Shown here in pieces: positions 33,733 to 42,242 of a DNA stretch of 64,000 bases. Numbering within the stretch: the stretch's first letter is position 1; each line of letters begins with the position of its first letter. This DNA comes from JAJRVM01 sp041752115 (GTDB lineage Bacteria; Planctomycetota; Planctomycetia; Pirellulales; Pirellulaceae), in contig JBGSHS010000168.1 of assembly GCA_041752115.1 (NCBI GenBank), forward strand, positions 99,256-163,255. The letters run 5' to 3'. Both the position numbers and the translations under genes were made by a program. The notes beneath the pieces are model-generated. The model did not search any database, was not told the DNA's origin, and saw nothing but the letters and a program-made list of their open reading frames with translations.

Positions 33733-35052
33733 GTGATTCATCTGCGCTATTCACTGTCACTCGTTCGATTCCTGTTGATTGCGGCATTGCTGAGCCACGA
33801 TGCGCCCGCTCAAGACGCTCAGACCGTGACTTCGGCCACGCCCGAGGGAATTACCTTCCCGAGCTTCGTCTGGCCCTCGGACCCGCCCGAGGGCATACCG
33901 TTTGAAGCATCTCGTGATCTGCACGGTCTGCGGCTGCTGGGGCGTTGCAGCGACTACCGCGTGGCCGACACATGGTATCCGACATGGGCGGCCGATGGAA
34001 ATCTCTATTCACCCTTCACGGATGGAGCAGTGGGCCAGGATCTGAGCATTTCGGATTCGGATTGGCAGAACCAGGGCAAAGCAAACGCTCGCACCGGTCA
34101 AGCGGTTCTGGTGGGCGATAATCCCCTGCAACTGACCATCAAGAGCCTGGGGATGTTCCCAGGAAATCCGGGCCAATACGGAGGTCGGTATCCCTGCGGT
34201 TCACTCATTCACGATGGTGTGTGGTACTACGGCACCTACTGCCTTGGTCCGAAGGGACAGACCCCGCACGATGGTTTCGTCTACAACTGGCCGGTCCTCG
34301 GCCCGATGCCCGGGTTTCGTATTTCCCGAGATCTCGGGCAGACCTGGACCGATACCCCGCACAGTCCCGATCGGCCGCTGTTTCCGGAACCCGAGCAGTT
34401 CCTCGGTCCCGTCAAGATCGGCTCGCCCCATTTCGTCGACTTCGGTCGTAACATGCAGTATTCGCCCGATGGCAAAGCGTATCTGGTGGCGCACGGTTCG
34501 GACCAGAAGTTCTACCCGACACGCTATGCCAACAACAGCTGGATTTCGGGAGACCAGATTTACCTGCTGCGAGTGAAGCCGAGCCCGGACACGATCAATG
34601 ATCTGGGGAGCTACGAGTTCTATGCCGGGCCTGATGCATCGGGTCAGCCGATCTGGACGCGCGACTTCGCGTCCATCAAGCCGCTGCTGGAGTGGCAGAA
34701 CAACATGGGTTGCGTCACCGTTACGTTCAACCCGCCACTCAAGAAGTATCTGATGTGCGTCACCGACGGATGGCCGACCGTGGCCAAGATGAACTCGTAC
34801 ATTCTGGCAGCTGACGAATTAACTGGTCCCTGGCGGTTAGTGACCTATATGCGGGCGTTTGGCGAGCAGGCTTACTTCCTGAATTTCCCTTCGAAATTCA
34901 TCAGCCCCGACGGGACTCGCCTGTGGCTCTGCTATTCCGGGAACTTCGCCACGGACTGGAACGGGATGAAGATCGAGGCGAACCCGCCGGGGAGCCACTA
35001 CGGCCTGGTCTTGCAGGAAGTGGAGCTGTTGACTCAACCGGTCGAAAAGTGA
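33733..35052 (+). CDS. Secreted beta-propeller-like protein, possible glycosidase
   Basis: A protein of about 439 residues with signal peptide (VRFLLIAALLSHDAPAQ). The mature part is rich in Trp/Tyr/Gly with short beta segments (DTWYPTWAADGNLYSPF, DGVWYYGTYCLG, SRDLGQTWTDTPHSP). This fits a five-bladed propeller like GH43/BNR-type proteins, but no exact family is recognised. An ATG exists at 33715, but the very strong ribosome site GGGAGAGGAGGGGG lies inside that extension. It points to GTG 33733 as the start. The gene follows the fucosidase-like gene on the same strand by about 100 bases. Confidence 0.6.
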   Translation: MIHLRYSLSLVRFLLIAALLSHDAPAQDAQTVTSATPEGITFPSFVWPSDPPEGIPFEASRDLHGLRLLGRCSDYRVADTWYPTWAADGNLYSPFTDGAVGQDLSISDSDWQNQGKANARTGQAVLVGDNPLQLTIKSLGMFPGNPGQYGGRYPCGSLIHDGVWYYGTYCLGPKGQTPHDGFVYNWPVLGPMPGFRISRDLGQTWTDTPHSPDRPLFPEPEQFLGPVKIGSPHFVDFGRNMQYSPDGKAYLVAHGSDQKFYPTRYANNSWISGDQIYLLRVKPSPDTINDLGSYEFYAGPDASGQPIWTRDFASIKPLLEWQNNMGCVTVTFNPPLKKYLMCVTDGWPTVAKMNSYILAADELTGPWRLVTYMRAFGEQAYFLNFPSKFISPDGTRLWLCYSGNFATDWNGMKIEANPPGSHYGLVLQEVELLTQPVEK

Positions 35053-35171
35053 CGCAATCAAGCAGGGAGCTGGCGGCTGACCGCGACGACTGCCCCCCGT
35101 CGTCGGTCGCCTCCGTCAGGACAGGTCGGCGCCACGCAACACCGCCGAACCGTCCGGCAGATCGGCCAAGG

Positions 35172-35990
35172 CTACGTCGTCGGCGGCTGGTATGTGAACG
35201 GGACGCCTTGTTCCAGCTGACAGTAGCGTTCGCCAATCCCTTCAATCTTCAGGTTAGTCCGAAACAGTTGCGGTGGCAGCGAGTTGTCGGGGAACAGATC
35301 GTAGTGGCACGGGATGGCCAACTGCACATCGAGCAGTCGCGCCAGCCGAGCGGCCTCGGCGGGCGACATATTGCGAAAGGCCCCGTTAATGACGGCTGCC
35401 AGGATGTGGGGGCGATGGGGAGCCGCTCCGTCTGCCAGAAGTTCGTGGTAGGCAGTATCGCCCGTGATATAGACGCTTGCTCCACCTTCCACGGCGACAA
35501 TATAGCCGACGTGTGTCAGATCATCGGCTCCCAACGGAATGGCGAACGTGGCACGGATCGTCAGGTCGCCCACCTGGTGCACCTTGTTGGGCCAGGTCAT
35601 GATGATCTGTTCGGTCGGCACACCTGACTGCTTCAGCTTCTCAACGGTTTCAGCTGGCACAAGGTAGGGCCCTGTGCCCCCGGCCGCACGATACCCAGCC
35701 AGCGTTTCCGGATCCAGATGGTCGCCGTGACTGTGTGTCATGGCATACAAATCGATGTCGATCAGGTCGTGCGGCGCAAGTGGCGGAGAAACCATTCGAT
35801 CCATGTCGAACCCGAACTCATCGCCAATCGCCTTGCAGGAATTCGTGAGGTAGGGATCGACAGTGATGACCTTTCCTTGCGGACTCTTGATCAAGAACCC
35901 GGACTGGCCCAGCCACCAGAGAGTCATGGCGCGAGGCGGAACGTTCCAGTCACGGACGGCATTGCGTGTGATCATCTGCATGAAAGGCAC
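35172..35990 (-). CDS. Metallo-beta-lactamase-fold hydrolase (UlaG/UPF0173-like)
   Basis: A 272-residue cytoplasmic hydrolase. WWLGQSGFLIKS is the opening strand, THSHGDHLDP (about 85) the H-x-H-x-D-H metal motif, and YITGDTAYH and IPCHYDLFPDN the further metal ligands. The arrangement resembles UlaG, an L-ascorbate-6-phosphate lactonase, and UPF0173 hydrolases. No substrate can be assigned. It stands upstream of no clear partner and shares its strand with the cupin and SDR genes. Confidence 0.8.
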   Translation of the reverse strand: MPFMQMITRNAVRDWNVPPRAMTLWWLGQSGFLIKSPQGKVITVDPYLTNSCKAIGDEFGFDMDRMVSPPLAPHDLIDIDLYAMTHSHGDHLDPETLAGYRAAGGTGPYLVPAETVEKLKQSGVPTEQIIMTWPNKVHQVGDLTIRATFAIPLGADDLTHVGYIVAVEGGASVYITGDTAYHELLADGAAPHRPHILAAVINGAFRNMSPAEAARLARLLDVQLAIPCHYDLFPDNSLPPQLFRTNLKIEGIGERYCQLEQGVPFTYQPPTT

Positions 35991-36139
35991 CTCACCGTAC
36001 GAAAAGCACTTAACCGCTGCCTGAGCCAGTGAGTCGGGCAGTTCGCAGCCTGACGCGACCGACTGGGCTTAACCAACCGGACGGGGCCGACGCGGATTTG
36101 CGGGGATGATTCGCCGACGCTCGGATGTTACGGCCTGCA

Positions 36140-36562
36140 CTAGGGGTTTGGCGGCGACGTGGCAATCAGCACGACCAGCGTTTCAGTACCCGTGTTTTCG
36201 ATCCCATGCACACACCAAGGCGGCAAGTAAACGAAGTCTCCCTTGCTGACATCCCGCTGAAAATGGGCGAATGTCATCCGTCCTCTGCCCTCCATAATCA
36301 CATAGGTTTCCTCCGTCTCATGCGAACCTGGTTCCAGCACAACGTGCGGCGGAATGTAGAACATGACCAGCCCCAGGTTCTTGGCGGGAGCATTCGGGTT
36401 GACGGGATGTACGACGCGTACGCCCAGGCCATGACAGCCGGGGTAAACGACCGGTACCCCTTCCTGCACCGTCAGAATCGCCGGGTCAGGGGGCGTCTGA
36501 GGCTTGGGAATGGTCGGCGGTTTCTCACCTTGATAGCCTTGAAACATCGTAATTTTAGCCAT
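36140..36562 (-). CDS. Cupin-domain protein
   Basis: A 140-residue single-domain cupin. Motif 1 is GSHETEETYVIMEGRG, with His and Glu metal ligands, and motif 2 is KGDFVYLPPWCVHGIEN. Such proteins bind a metal and act as small isomerases, dioxygenases or sugar sensors. It heads towards the same direction as the downstream hydrolase and follows the SDR gene by 110 bases, so it may belong to a sugar-acid pathway with it. Confidence 0.8.
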   Translation of the reverse strand: MAKITMFQGYQGEKPPTIPKPQTPPDPAILTVQEGVPVVYPGCHGLGVRVVHPVNPNAPAKNLGLVMFYIPPHVVLEPGSHETEETYVIMEGRGRMTFAHFQRDVSKGDFVYLPPWCVHGIENTGTETLVVLIATSPPNP

Positions 36563-36672
36563 TTTGATTCCTCAATTCTCTTCTTTAGCGTCGCAGATCG
36601 CTTTGCCATTCTCAGCAGATCGGCGTCTGCTGGGCTTGTCGCAGCGGGGCCAGCAGGGGTCCGTAGCAGCGG

Positions 36673-37455
36673 TCAGAACTCGCGCGCATAGCCGGCGGTC
36701 CATCCACCATCCACGGTCAGAACGGCTCCATTGATATAGCTTGCCTCCGGGGCGACCAGGAAGAGCACGCCATGGGCCACTTCTTGCGTTGTGCCGGGCC
36801 TGCCGAGCGGCACGTGGTCGAGCATGCGCTGTACCGCTTCCCGGAACAACCCATCCTCGCCATAGAGCAGTTGCTTGGTTCCTTCCGTCAGGATCGACCC
36901 CGGGGCCAGGGCGTTGACCGTCAGGCCCTCGCGCCCCAGTTCCAGCGCCATGGCTTTGGTCAGATTAATCACACCCGCTTTCGCAGCCGCAAAAGCGCAC
37001 TGCAGTCGCAGTGGAACGAGGCCGACAATCGACGCGATGTTGACGATCCTGCCCCAGTCCTGGGATCGCATGACGCCTCCCACGATGCGACTCACCAGAT
37101 ACAAACCGGTCATATCGATCTGGACGATGCGGTCCCATTCTGCACGTGGAAACTGATCGATGGGCACGCGATGGCGAAACGTGTTGACTCCCGCATTGTT
37201 GACCAGAATGTCGATGCGGCCGCGAGCATCCACGATCTGGTCGACGACCTGTTGCACTTGAGCTTCCTTGGTGACATCCATCTCCACCGCATGAGCTCCA
37301 GGAACACGGGCGGCAGAACGCTTGACCTCTTCCGCATCGACGTCCGAGTAATAGACGATCGCTCCATTGGCAGCCAGCACATCGGCAATCGCCTGGCCAA
37401 TGCCACGCGCAGCGCCGGTGACCAAGGCCACCCGGTCTGTTAGATCAACCTTCAT
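36673..37455 (-). CDS. SDR-family oxidoreductase, catalytic Tyr replaced by Phe
   Basis: A 260-residue short-chain dehydrogenase fold. The cofactor motif is TGAARGIGQA (about 12-21), and NNAG and the Ser of NIASIVG are present. The YxxxK motif reads FAAAK (in LQCAFAAAKAG), so the catalytic tyrosine is lost while the lysine stays. The codon is TTT in the given sequence. The C-terminus GAVLTVDGGWT is normal. ATG 37455 is chosen because GAGGA stands five bases before it. It lies 16 bases from the DUF6786-like gene, likely the same operon. Weak or altered activity is expected. Confidence 0.8.
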   Translation of the reverse strand: MKVDLTDRVALVTGAARGIGQAIADVLAANGAIVYYSDVDAEEVKRSAARVPGAHAVEMDVTKEAQVQQVVDQIVDARGRIDILVNNAGVNTFRHRVPIDQFPRAEWDRIVQIDMTGLYLVSRIVGGVMRSQDWGRIVNIASIVGLVPLRLQCAFAAAKAGVINLTKAMALELGREGLTVNALAPGSILTEGTKQLLYGEDGLFREAVQRMLDHVPLGRPGTTQEVAHGVLFLVAPEASYINGAVLTVDGGWTAGYAREF

Positions 37456-37470
37456 AAGTTCCTCATGCAA

Positions 37471-38520
37471 TCAAGAAATCAGCAGTCTCTCAACGATCTG
37501 GTCGATGGCCTCCCGGCTTCCTCGGTAGGCCCAGGTCTGAGAGACGTCTTCACAGCAGGTGCGTCCTGTTCCCGCCCCGACGGCGGGGACATGGTATTCA
37601 AGTTCACTGAAGCTGCCCAGTCCACTGTGGACATGGCACGCCTGGATGGCATAGCCCATGTCGTCGACATCGTCCCACGGCACGTCGACGTACTGGCCTG
37701 ACGGGTTGATGAAGATGTTGCGGACAACCAGAGCCCACGATCCATGCGCGGTCGGATATCGGTATCCGATGCGCCCCGTCGACGGGAGAGCGCGAACCGC
37801 GATCTTCTGTTCCCCCGGCGAGTGCATCGCGTAGCGGATCACACGCTCACTGCTGACCAGATCGTCGGTGCTGATTTCGCCAAACAGCACGCGGGGCTTG
37901 CTACGGCAGCAGGTGGGTATCAACATCTCTCCGCCGTGCGGCATCTGAATCAGATTCCACAGGCCCACCGGCCCCTGCCGCTGGGCGTCGTCGCCTGAGA
38001 TCTGCAGCGTGGTCCGGAGCGTGTAGCCGGCGTACTGCACTTCCGACGCCAGGTTCTGGCAGCCTTCGTAACGCAGCGGATCGGCTGCCGGCAGCAGCGA
38101 CTTGGTGATCTCCGTTTCCACTTCGGATTGAGAGCGCGACAGGCGGCAGGTGAGCCGGTTGACGAGGCGCACCGAATCATGTTGCCGTTCCAGTTGCCAG
38201 TTGCCGGGATCCAGTTGGCGGGGTTGGAAGTAGACATCTAGTGCGGGGAAATGCGGGAAGAAGAAGTCGACCTCCGGTGCCAGCCAGGTGCGGTCACCGC
38301 CTGAATTATGCCACTGCTCGCCCGCGTAGAACTCCTCGGCCGTCTCCGGCGAATCGAGCGACGAGTGCGTCCAATAGAAGTTCTCGTCATGATCAAACGC
38401 GAACAGCCCCAGGATTCGCCCACCATGGGGGAGTACCAGCAACTGGGAACCGTCGGGAGCACGGTACACGTGCGAGGGTTTCCCTGCCTGTTGGAGCGTT
38501 TCGACCAGATGCTGGTTCAT
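37471..38520 (-). CDS. DUF6786-like, galactose-mutarotase-fold protein
   Basis: A 349-residue cytoplasmic protein, likely a beta-sandwich of the aldose-1-epimerase type. LLVLPHGGRILGLF near the start and FYWTH resemble the opening of mutarotase-like folds, and DRTWLAPEVDFFFPH is characteristic of the group I know as DUF6786. No catalytic His/Glu pair could be assigned with confidence. It forms a tight pair with the SDR gene, which suggests a sugar-modification pathway. Confidence 0.6.
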   Translation of the reverse strand: MNQHLVETLQQAGKPSHVYRAPDGSQLLVLPHGGRILGLFAFDHDENFYWTHSSLDSPETAEEFYAGEQWHNSGGDRTWLAPEVDFFFPHFPALDVYFQPRQLDPGNWQLERQHDSVRLVNRLTCRLSRSQSEVETEITKSLLPAADPLRYEGCQNLASEVQYAGYTLRTTLQISGDDAQRQGPVGLWNLIQMPHGGEMLIPTCCRSKPRVLFGEISTDDLVSSERVIRYAMHSPGEQKIAVRALPSTGRIGYRYPTAHGSWALVVRNIFINPSGQYVDVPWDDVDDMGYAIQACHVHSGLGSFSELEYHVPAVGAGTGRTCCEDVSQTWAYRGSREAIDQIVERLLIS

Positions 38521-38672
38521 GGCCTCGTCTCCACTTCACTCGCTCAGATTCGGTTTGCTACGGAATTCAACGACTGACCCTCGCGAATCGCGGCAGGTTC
38601 AAGTCACGAGCGACCGCCAATTCTCCGCCCAACGCGGACCTGCAATCCGCCCGGCACGCAGAACCTGAAGGT

Positions 38673-39515
38673 CTATAAACCGGGCACGTATCCGGTTCCA
38701 AAGCGATTGAGTGATTCGTTGCGGAAGTCGGATATCAGCGACATCAAAGCCGTGGTGCCGCCGTCGGCTACAATCGTCTGGCCAATAATGAACTCGGCAT
38801 CGTCCGAGCAGAGAAAGACCGCCAGACGCGCAATATCCAGCGGTCGGCCCGCCCGGGCGACGGGCACCGAGTTCCTGGCCGACTCGACCGCGTCATCTTC
38901 GTTAAAGCCGGGGATCGCCTTGAAGTAGTTTTCGACCGTCACCCAGCCGGGTGCAATGGCGTTGAGTCGAATGCCCTTGTGTGCCAGCTCGACGCCGAGC
39001 GTGCGGGTCTGGGCAATGATCGCCCCCTTGGTGCCGGCGTAGACGGAGTGCTCTGGTGCGCCTTGCAGTCCGTGAATCGAGGTCAGGTTGCAGATGGCTC
39101 CGCCGCCATGCTGCAACATGTCCTGAGCCACACGCTGGGCAAGAAAATACTGGGCGCGAACATTGACGTGATACAGCAGGTCGAACTGCTCGGGTGTCAC
39201 TTGGAAGAAGGGCCGGTTGAGCGTGATTCCGGAGTTGTTGACCAGGCAATCGATGCCACCCAGAAACTCAATGGCCGAATCGGCCAGGCGCTGCACGTCT
39301 TCCACGGAATCGAAATTGGCTGGAAACACTTCGGCTCGTCGCCCCAAGTCGCGAATGGCCGCCGCGGCCGACGTCGCTCCGCCCGAACTGTGTGCATAGT
39401 GCAGGACAACGTCCGCACCTTCCCGAGCAAACTCCAACGCGATCTCACGTCCAATTCCTGTTCCCGATCCGGTTACCAATGCTCGCTTGCCTGACAGTCT
39501 GCCGACTCGATTCAT
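38673..39515 (-). CDS. SDR-family oxidoreductase
   Basis: A 280-residue short-chain dehydrogenase, FabG/glucose-dehydrogenase-like. TGSGTGIGREIA (about 14-25) binds the nucleotide, NNSG replaces the usual NNAG, the Ser of NLTSIHG and YAGTK form the intact catalytic site, and GQTIVADGGTT ends the fold. After it comes a 20-residue extension. The ATG at 39515 (MNRVGRLSGKRAL) fits the family better than the frame start at 39575. The gene is 152 bases from the mutarotase-like gene. Confidence 0.87.
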   Translation of the reverse strand: MNRVGRLSGKRALVTGSGTGIGREIALEFAREGADVVLHYAHSSGGATSAAAAIRDLGRRAEVFPANFDSVEDVQRLADSAIEFLGGIDCLVNNSGITLNRPFFQVTPEQFDLLYHVNVRAQYFLAQRVAQDMLQHGGGAICNLTSIHGLQGAPEHSVYAGTKGAIIAQTRTLGVELAHKGIRLNAIAPGWVTVENYFKAIPGFNEDDAVESARNSVPVARAGRPLDIARLAVFLCSDDAEFIIGQTIVADGGTTALMSLISDFRNESLNRFGTGYVPGL

Positions 39516-39857
39516 GACCACCACTGCGTCCTGTGTACCGGTGAATTCGTCTACGCGCTCGTACGACCGATCCAACCTACGCTTTCCTCAAGACAAATGC
39601 AATCAGTCGACCTGCATCGCCGAAATCCTCGTGCCGAGGAGCGTTGCGGGCCCGTCCGCACAGCAGAACGCAGAAAGCTCACGCCAAGGCGCAAAGGCGC
39701 CAAGAAAAGCAACTTGGGATGGACGCGAGCTTCAGAGAGAACGGCTGCTCTTTTGCTCCGCCAGAAACTCGAAAAGTGGTTTCCGTTTCGAAACCATCCG
39801 CGCATCCTTGGCGCCTTTGCGCCTTGGCGTGAGCCCTGTTCGGTCTTACATCGTGGC
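39516..39857. other. Intergenic region carrying inverted repeat C
   Basis: 342 bases between the SDR start and the stop of the next gene on the same strand. Nearly half of it is the long inverted repeat at 39678-39833. No coding frame is credible. Confidence 0.5.
39678..39833. repeat. Long perfect inverted repeat C
   Basis: The 27-base arms at 39678-39704 and 39807-39833 are perfect reverse complements (left arm starts CTCACGCCAAGGCGC). The spacer is 102 bases. Inside the arm the octamer AAGGCGCA is nearly repeated in tandem. Within the spacer GGTTTC and GAAACC can pair as a small inner stem. The layout is the same as repeats A and B, with different sequence. Confidence 0.8.
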
Positions 39858-41588
39858 TCAGAATGCCAGTAGACCCCAGAGCCCCAGCTGCGGCACGACG
39901 ACCCTGCCATCGACGATTGGCAGCGTGAGTGATGTGCCGTCGATCGCCACGAAGTTGCAGGTGGTCGCGGTCGGCACGCCGAGGGCCGCCAGGTCAACCT
40001 CGACCTCCACTTCTGTCAGCGGTGTGACGTCATCCTGCTGAGCGTCGTAGGCATAGTTGAGCAGATGCACCACCGCAGAGCCGGATTGGACGCGTGAGAG
40101 TACTCTCACCGGCTGATCGTCATCCACTCGTACCGCCGGCTTGATGGCTGATAGTGCTTCGGCGGCTGTAGTGAAGGTGCGGCGCTGAGCCGCATATTGC
40201 TCGACCAGCTGACGATCAGCAGGCAGCAGCCCTTCTTGCTGTGGAATTAACAGCCTGGGGCACTCGGCAAGCAACTCCGGAGTCAGCGGATGATCGACCA
40301 GTGCATCACCGGCAAGCACCAGGCGGTACGATACATTGGCAGCGGCCAACTGGCCGCACAGATCGAACCACCGGCCGGGATCCTTGACGAACGAGGCATA
40401 CGGCATCACGACCGCCACGTCGGCATAGGTCGCGTATCCATCGAGCAGCTGAGCGTTGTTGCGTACGAACTGGTAGAGTGTCGCGAACTTCTCCGCAGGA
40501 CCTTGGTACCAATGCGTCCCTTTTTCAGGTGTGTAGCACCATTGGCGATGCGGAACCATGAAACAATGACCAGCCGCATACGACAGCGCTATCCAGCCAC
40601 CCACCAGACCGGGACGGTCGTGTTCCTTGATGAAGGCCCAATCGCCGCCACTGGCAGTCGCCGCGTAGGGACGATCGACCGCATCGGCCATCCGGTAGGC
40701 AACCAGTGGCAGGTCGGTGAACTTCAGCCCGGCTGCATGATGGTCCGTCTCGGCGCTGAACAGATCAATGGCCTGGTAGTCGGCCAGGTGGCGGGGCCAG
40801 AGCAGCCCCGCGTTAGCTCCGATCGGCAGGGGCCGACCCGCTGTGGTCGCGGCCAGCTCCCGTAACTCCTGCATGAAGGCGGCCGCTGACCGCACCTGGT
40901 AGATCGACCACTGGTTCCACAAGGGGTGTCGAGTGACTGTGTTGGCCTGATCCGATTCGGAATCACTCAGCCACTGACGCAGCACTGCACGATAGTCGTA
41001 TGCTGTCGTTTGTTCGATTCCCAACGCGTGTAATTCATCGGGCGGAAGCGAGGCAAGATACGTCTGGAATCCATGCACGCAGCGATCGCAGAAACAGATT
41101 CCTAGCCACAATCCGCCCGAGGTGCCCATGTGATCGTCCATGTGCACTCCGTCCGCGCCCGCCTCGACCGTCTCCACTACACGCTCGCGAAGATACTGGC
41201 GAAATTGGGGCTGATGAGTGCAGCACCACCAGAAGGGGATTCCCTTGTGTTGATGGTCAGTCAGCCACGGCACCTTGACCGGCTGACCAAACACGTCGCG
41301 GCAGAGCCCCTCGTCATACGTCTCGGGAAACCGCTCATAATAGCGGGCAAATTCCGTCACCATTCCGACGCTCCCAAGGAACTTGACTCCGGCCTGCTGC
41401 GCTGCTGCTTTGGACTGAGCGGTCGGCTTGCCACCCCAGGCCAGGACCGTAGCGTTGTACTGCTGGTACGTGGCGACATCGGCCTGGTACATGAACACCA
41501 CGTCGGACCGCTTCAACACAGGCTCTGCCGCCCGAAGGCCCGACGCGGCCAGAAGAATGGCGGAAAGAGCAAGCAGGGGACGGCGCAT
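39858..41588 (-). CDS. Secreted TIM-barrel glycoside-hydrolase-like protein
   Basis: A 576-residue exported protein with signal peptide (LLALSAILLAASGLRA). GADGVHMDDHMG and the Cys pair CFCDRC (about 165-175) lie in a barrel-like core. From about 380 a Rossmann-like domain follows (ATYADVAVVMPY, LLIPQQEGLLPADRQLVEQYA), similar to the trimerisation domain of GH42 beta-galactosidases. A C-terminal beta domain closes the chain. The family could not be fixed, and a glycosidase or a carbohydrate-binding scaffold both fit. Confidence 0.6.
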   Translation of the reverse strand: MRRPLLALSAILLAASGLRAAEPVLKRSDVVFMYQADVATYQQYNATVLAWGGKPTAQSKAAAQQAGVKFLGSVGMVTEFARYYERFPETYDEGLCRDVFGQPVKVPWLTDHQHKGIPFWWCCTHQPQFRQYLRERVVETVEAGADGVHMDDHMGTSGGLWLGICFCDRCVHGFQTYLASLPPDELHALGIEQTTAYDYRAVLRQWLSDSESDQANTVTRHPLWNQWSIYQVRSAAAFMQELRELAATTAGRPLPIGANAGLLWPRHLADYQAIDLFSAETDHHAAGLKFTDLPLVAYRMADAVDRPYAATASGGDWAFIKEHDRPGLVGGWIALSYAAGHCFMVPHRQWCYTPEKGTHWYQGPAEKFATLYQFVRNNAQLLDGYATYADVAVVMPYASFVKDPGRWFDLCGQLAAANVSYRLVLAGDALVDHPLTPELLAECPRLLIPQQEGLLPADRQLVEQYAAQRRTFTTAAEALSAIKPAVRVDDDQPVRVLSRVQSGSAVVHLLNYAYDAQQDDVTPLTEVEVEVDLAALGVPTATTCNFVAIDGTSLTLPIVDGRVVVPQLGLWGLLAF

Positions 41589-41744
41589 GGCGATTCTCCA
41601 TCAGGGCAGACCGGTTGGCTGAAGCACATGTCAGACATCCAATAATGTACTCTGTCCAGCCGATCGAGTGCCACGTAGTGTGTAGTGCGGGCTTGAGGCG
41701 CGCGATGGATTTAGGGAAACGCTGGGCGGTGGTAACGCCTGGGA

Positions 41745-41785
41745 CAGGGCGGTCACGCACTGAAGTGCGTGCTACGGCGTGCTAC
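41745..41785 (+). repeat. Dispersed hairpin repeat, copy 1
   Basis: The segment carries CAGGGCGGTCACGCACTG, then the second half of the perfect palindrome CACGCACT-GA-AGTGCGTG (41754-41771), then GCTACGGCGTGCTAC. The reverse complement of 53836-53878 has the same order of parts. The segment overlaps the end of the reverse-strand gene 41782-42231 and supplies its TAG stop codon. Confidence 0.7.
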
Positions 41786-42231
41786 GACTCGTCTTCGTCA
41801 ACATCGACTGCGTCCTGAGCATCCTGTGTCCGTTGGAACGGCGATTCGCCCGGGCTCGGTTTTTTTCGCTGGAACAGACAGAACGCGGACAGCCCCACGG
41901 TGGCGATCGCCGTAATGATCAGCAGCTGCCGGAAGTTTGAGGAGGGTAACTTCACGAGCACAGTCAAGAGTACACCAATCACCAAGCCGATGATCCCGCC
42001 ACAGATGGTGTACACGAGACGCTGGAATCGAAGATTTCCGATGAGCATTCCCAGGAAGGGCATCGTTGCGGCAAACAGAGCGATGAGTTGTTCCGTCCGA
42101 CGTGGCGCATCCGGGTTTTCCGATCGCACTACGGCGGTAACCATCGCCAGGAGCACGGCCATTGCGCTGGTCGCCAGCATCAGCGACATGAGGGAACAAC
42201 CAACCGATTTTCTGGGAGCTGTCTGGTTCAT
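41782..42231 (-). CDS. Small four-helix membrane protein, unknown function
   Basis: A 149-residue protein with four hydrophobic helices (about 12-35, 48-62, 68-92, 97-115) and an acidic C-terminal tail (QDAVDVDEDES). It begins 11 bases after the DUF1559 gene and is the last gene of the pseudopilus operon, so a role near that machinery is possible but not shown. The stop codon lies inside a dispersed repeat, so the C-terminus may have been changed by repeat insertion. Confidence 0.65.
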   Translation of the reverse strand: MNQTAPRKSVGCSLMSLMLATSAMAVLLAMVTAVVRSENPDAPRRTEQLIALFAATMPFLGMLIGNLRFQRLVYTICGGIIGLVIGVLLTVLVKLPSSNFRQLLIITAIATVGLSAFCLFQRKKPSPGESPFQRTQDAQDAVDVDEDES

Positions 42232-42242
42232 GCTGTGAGCGT

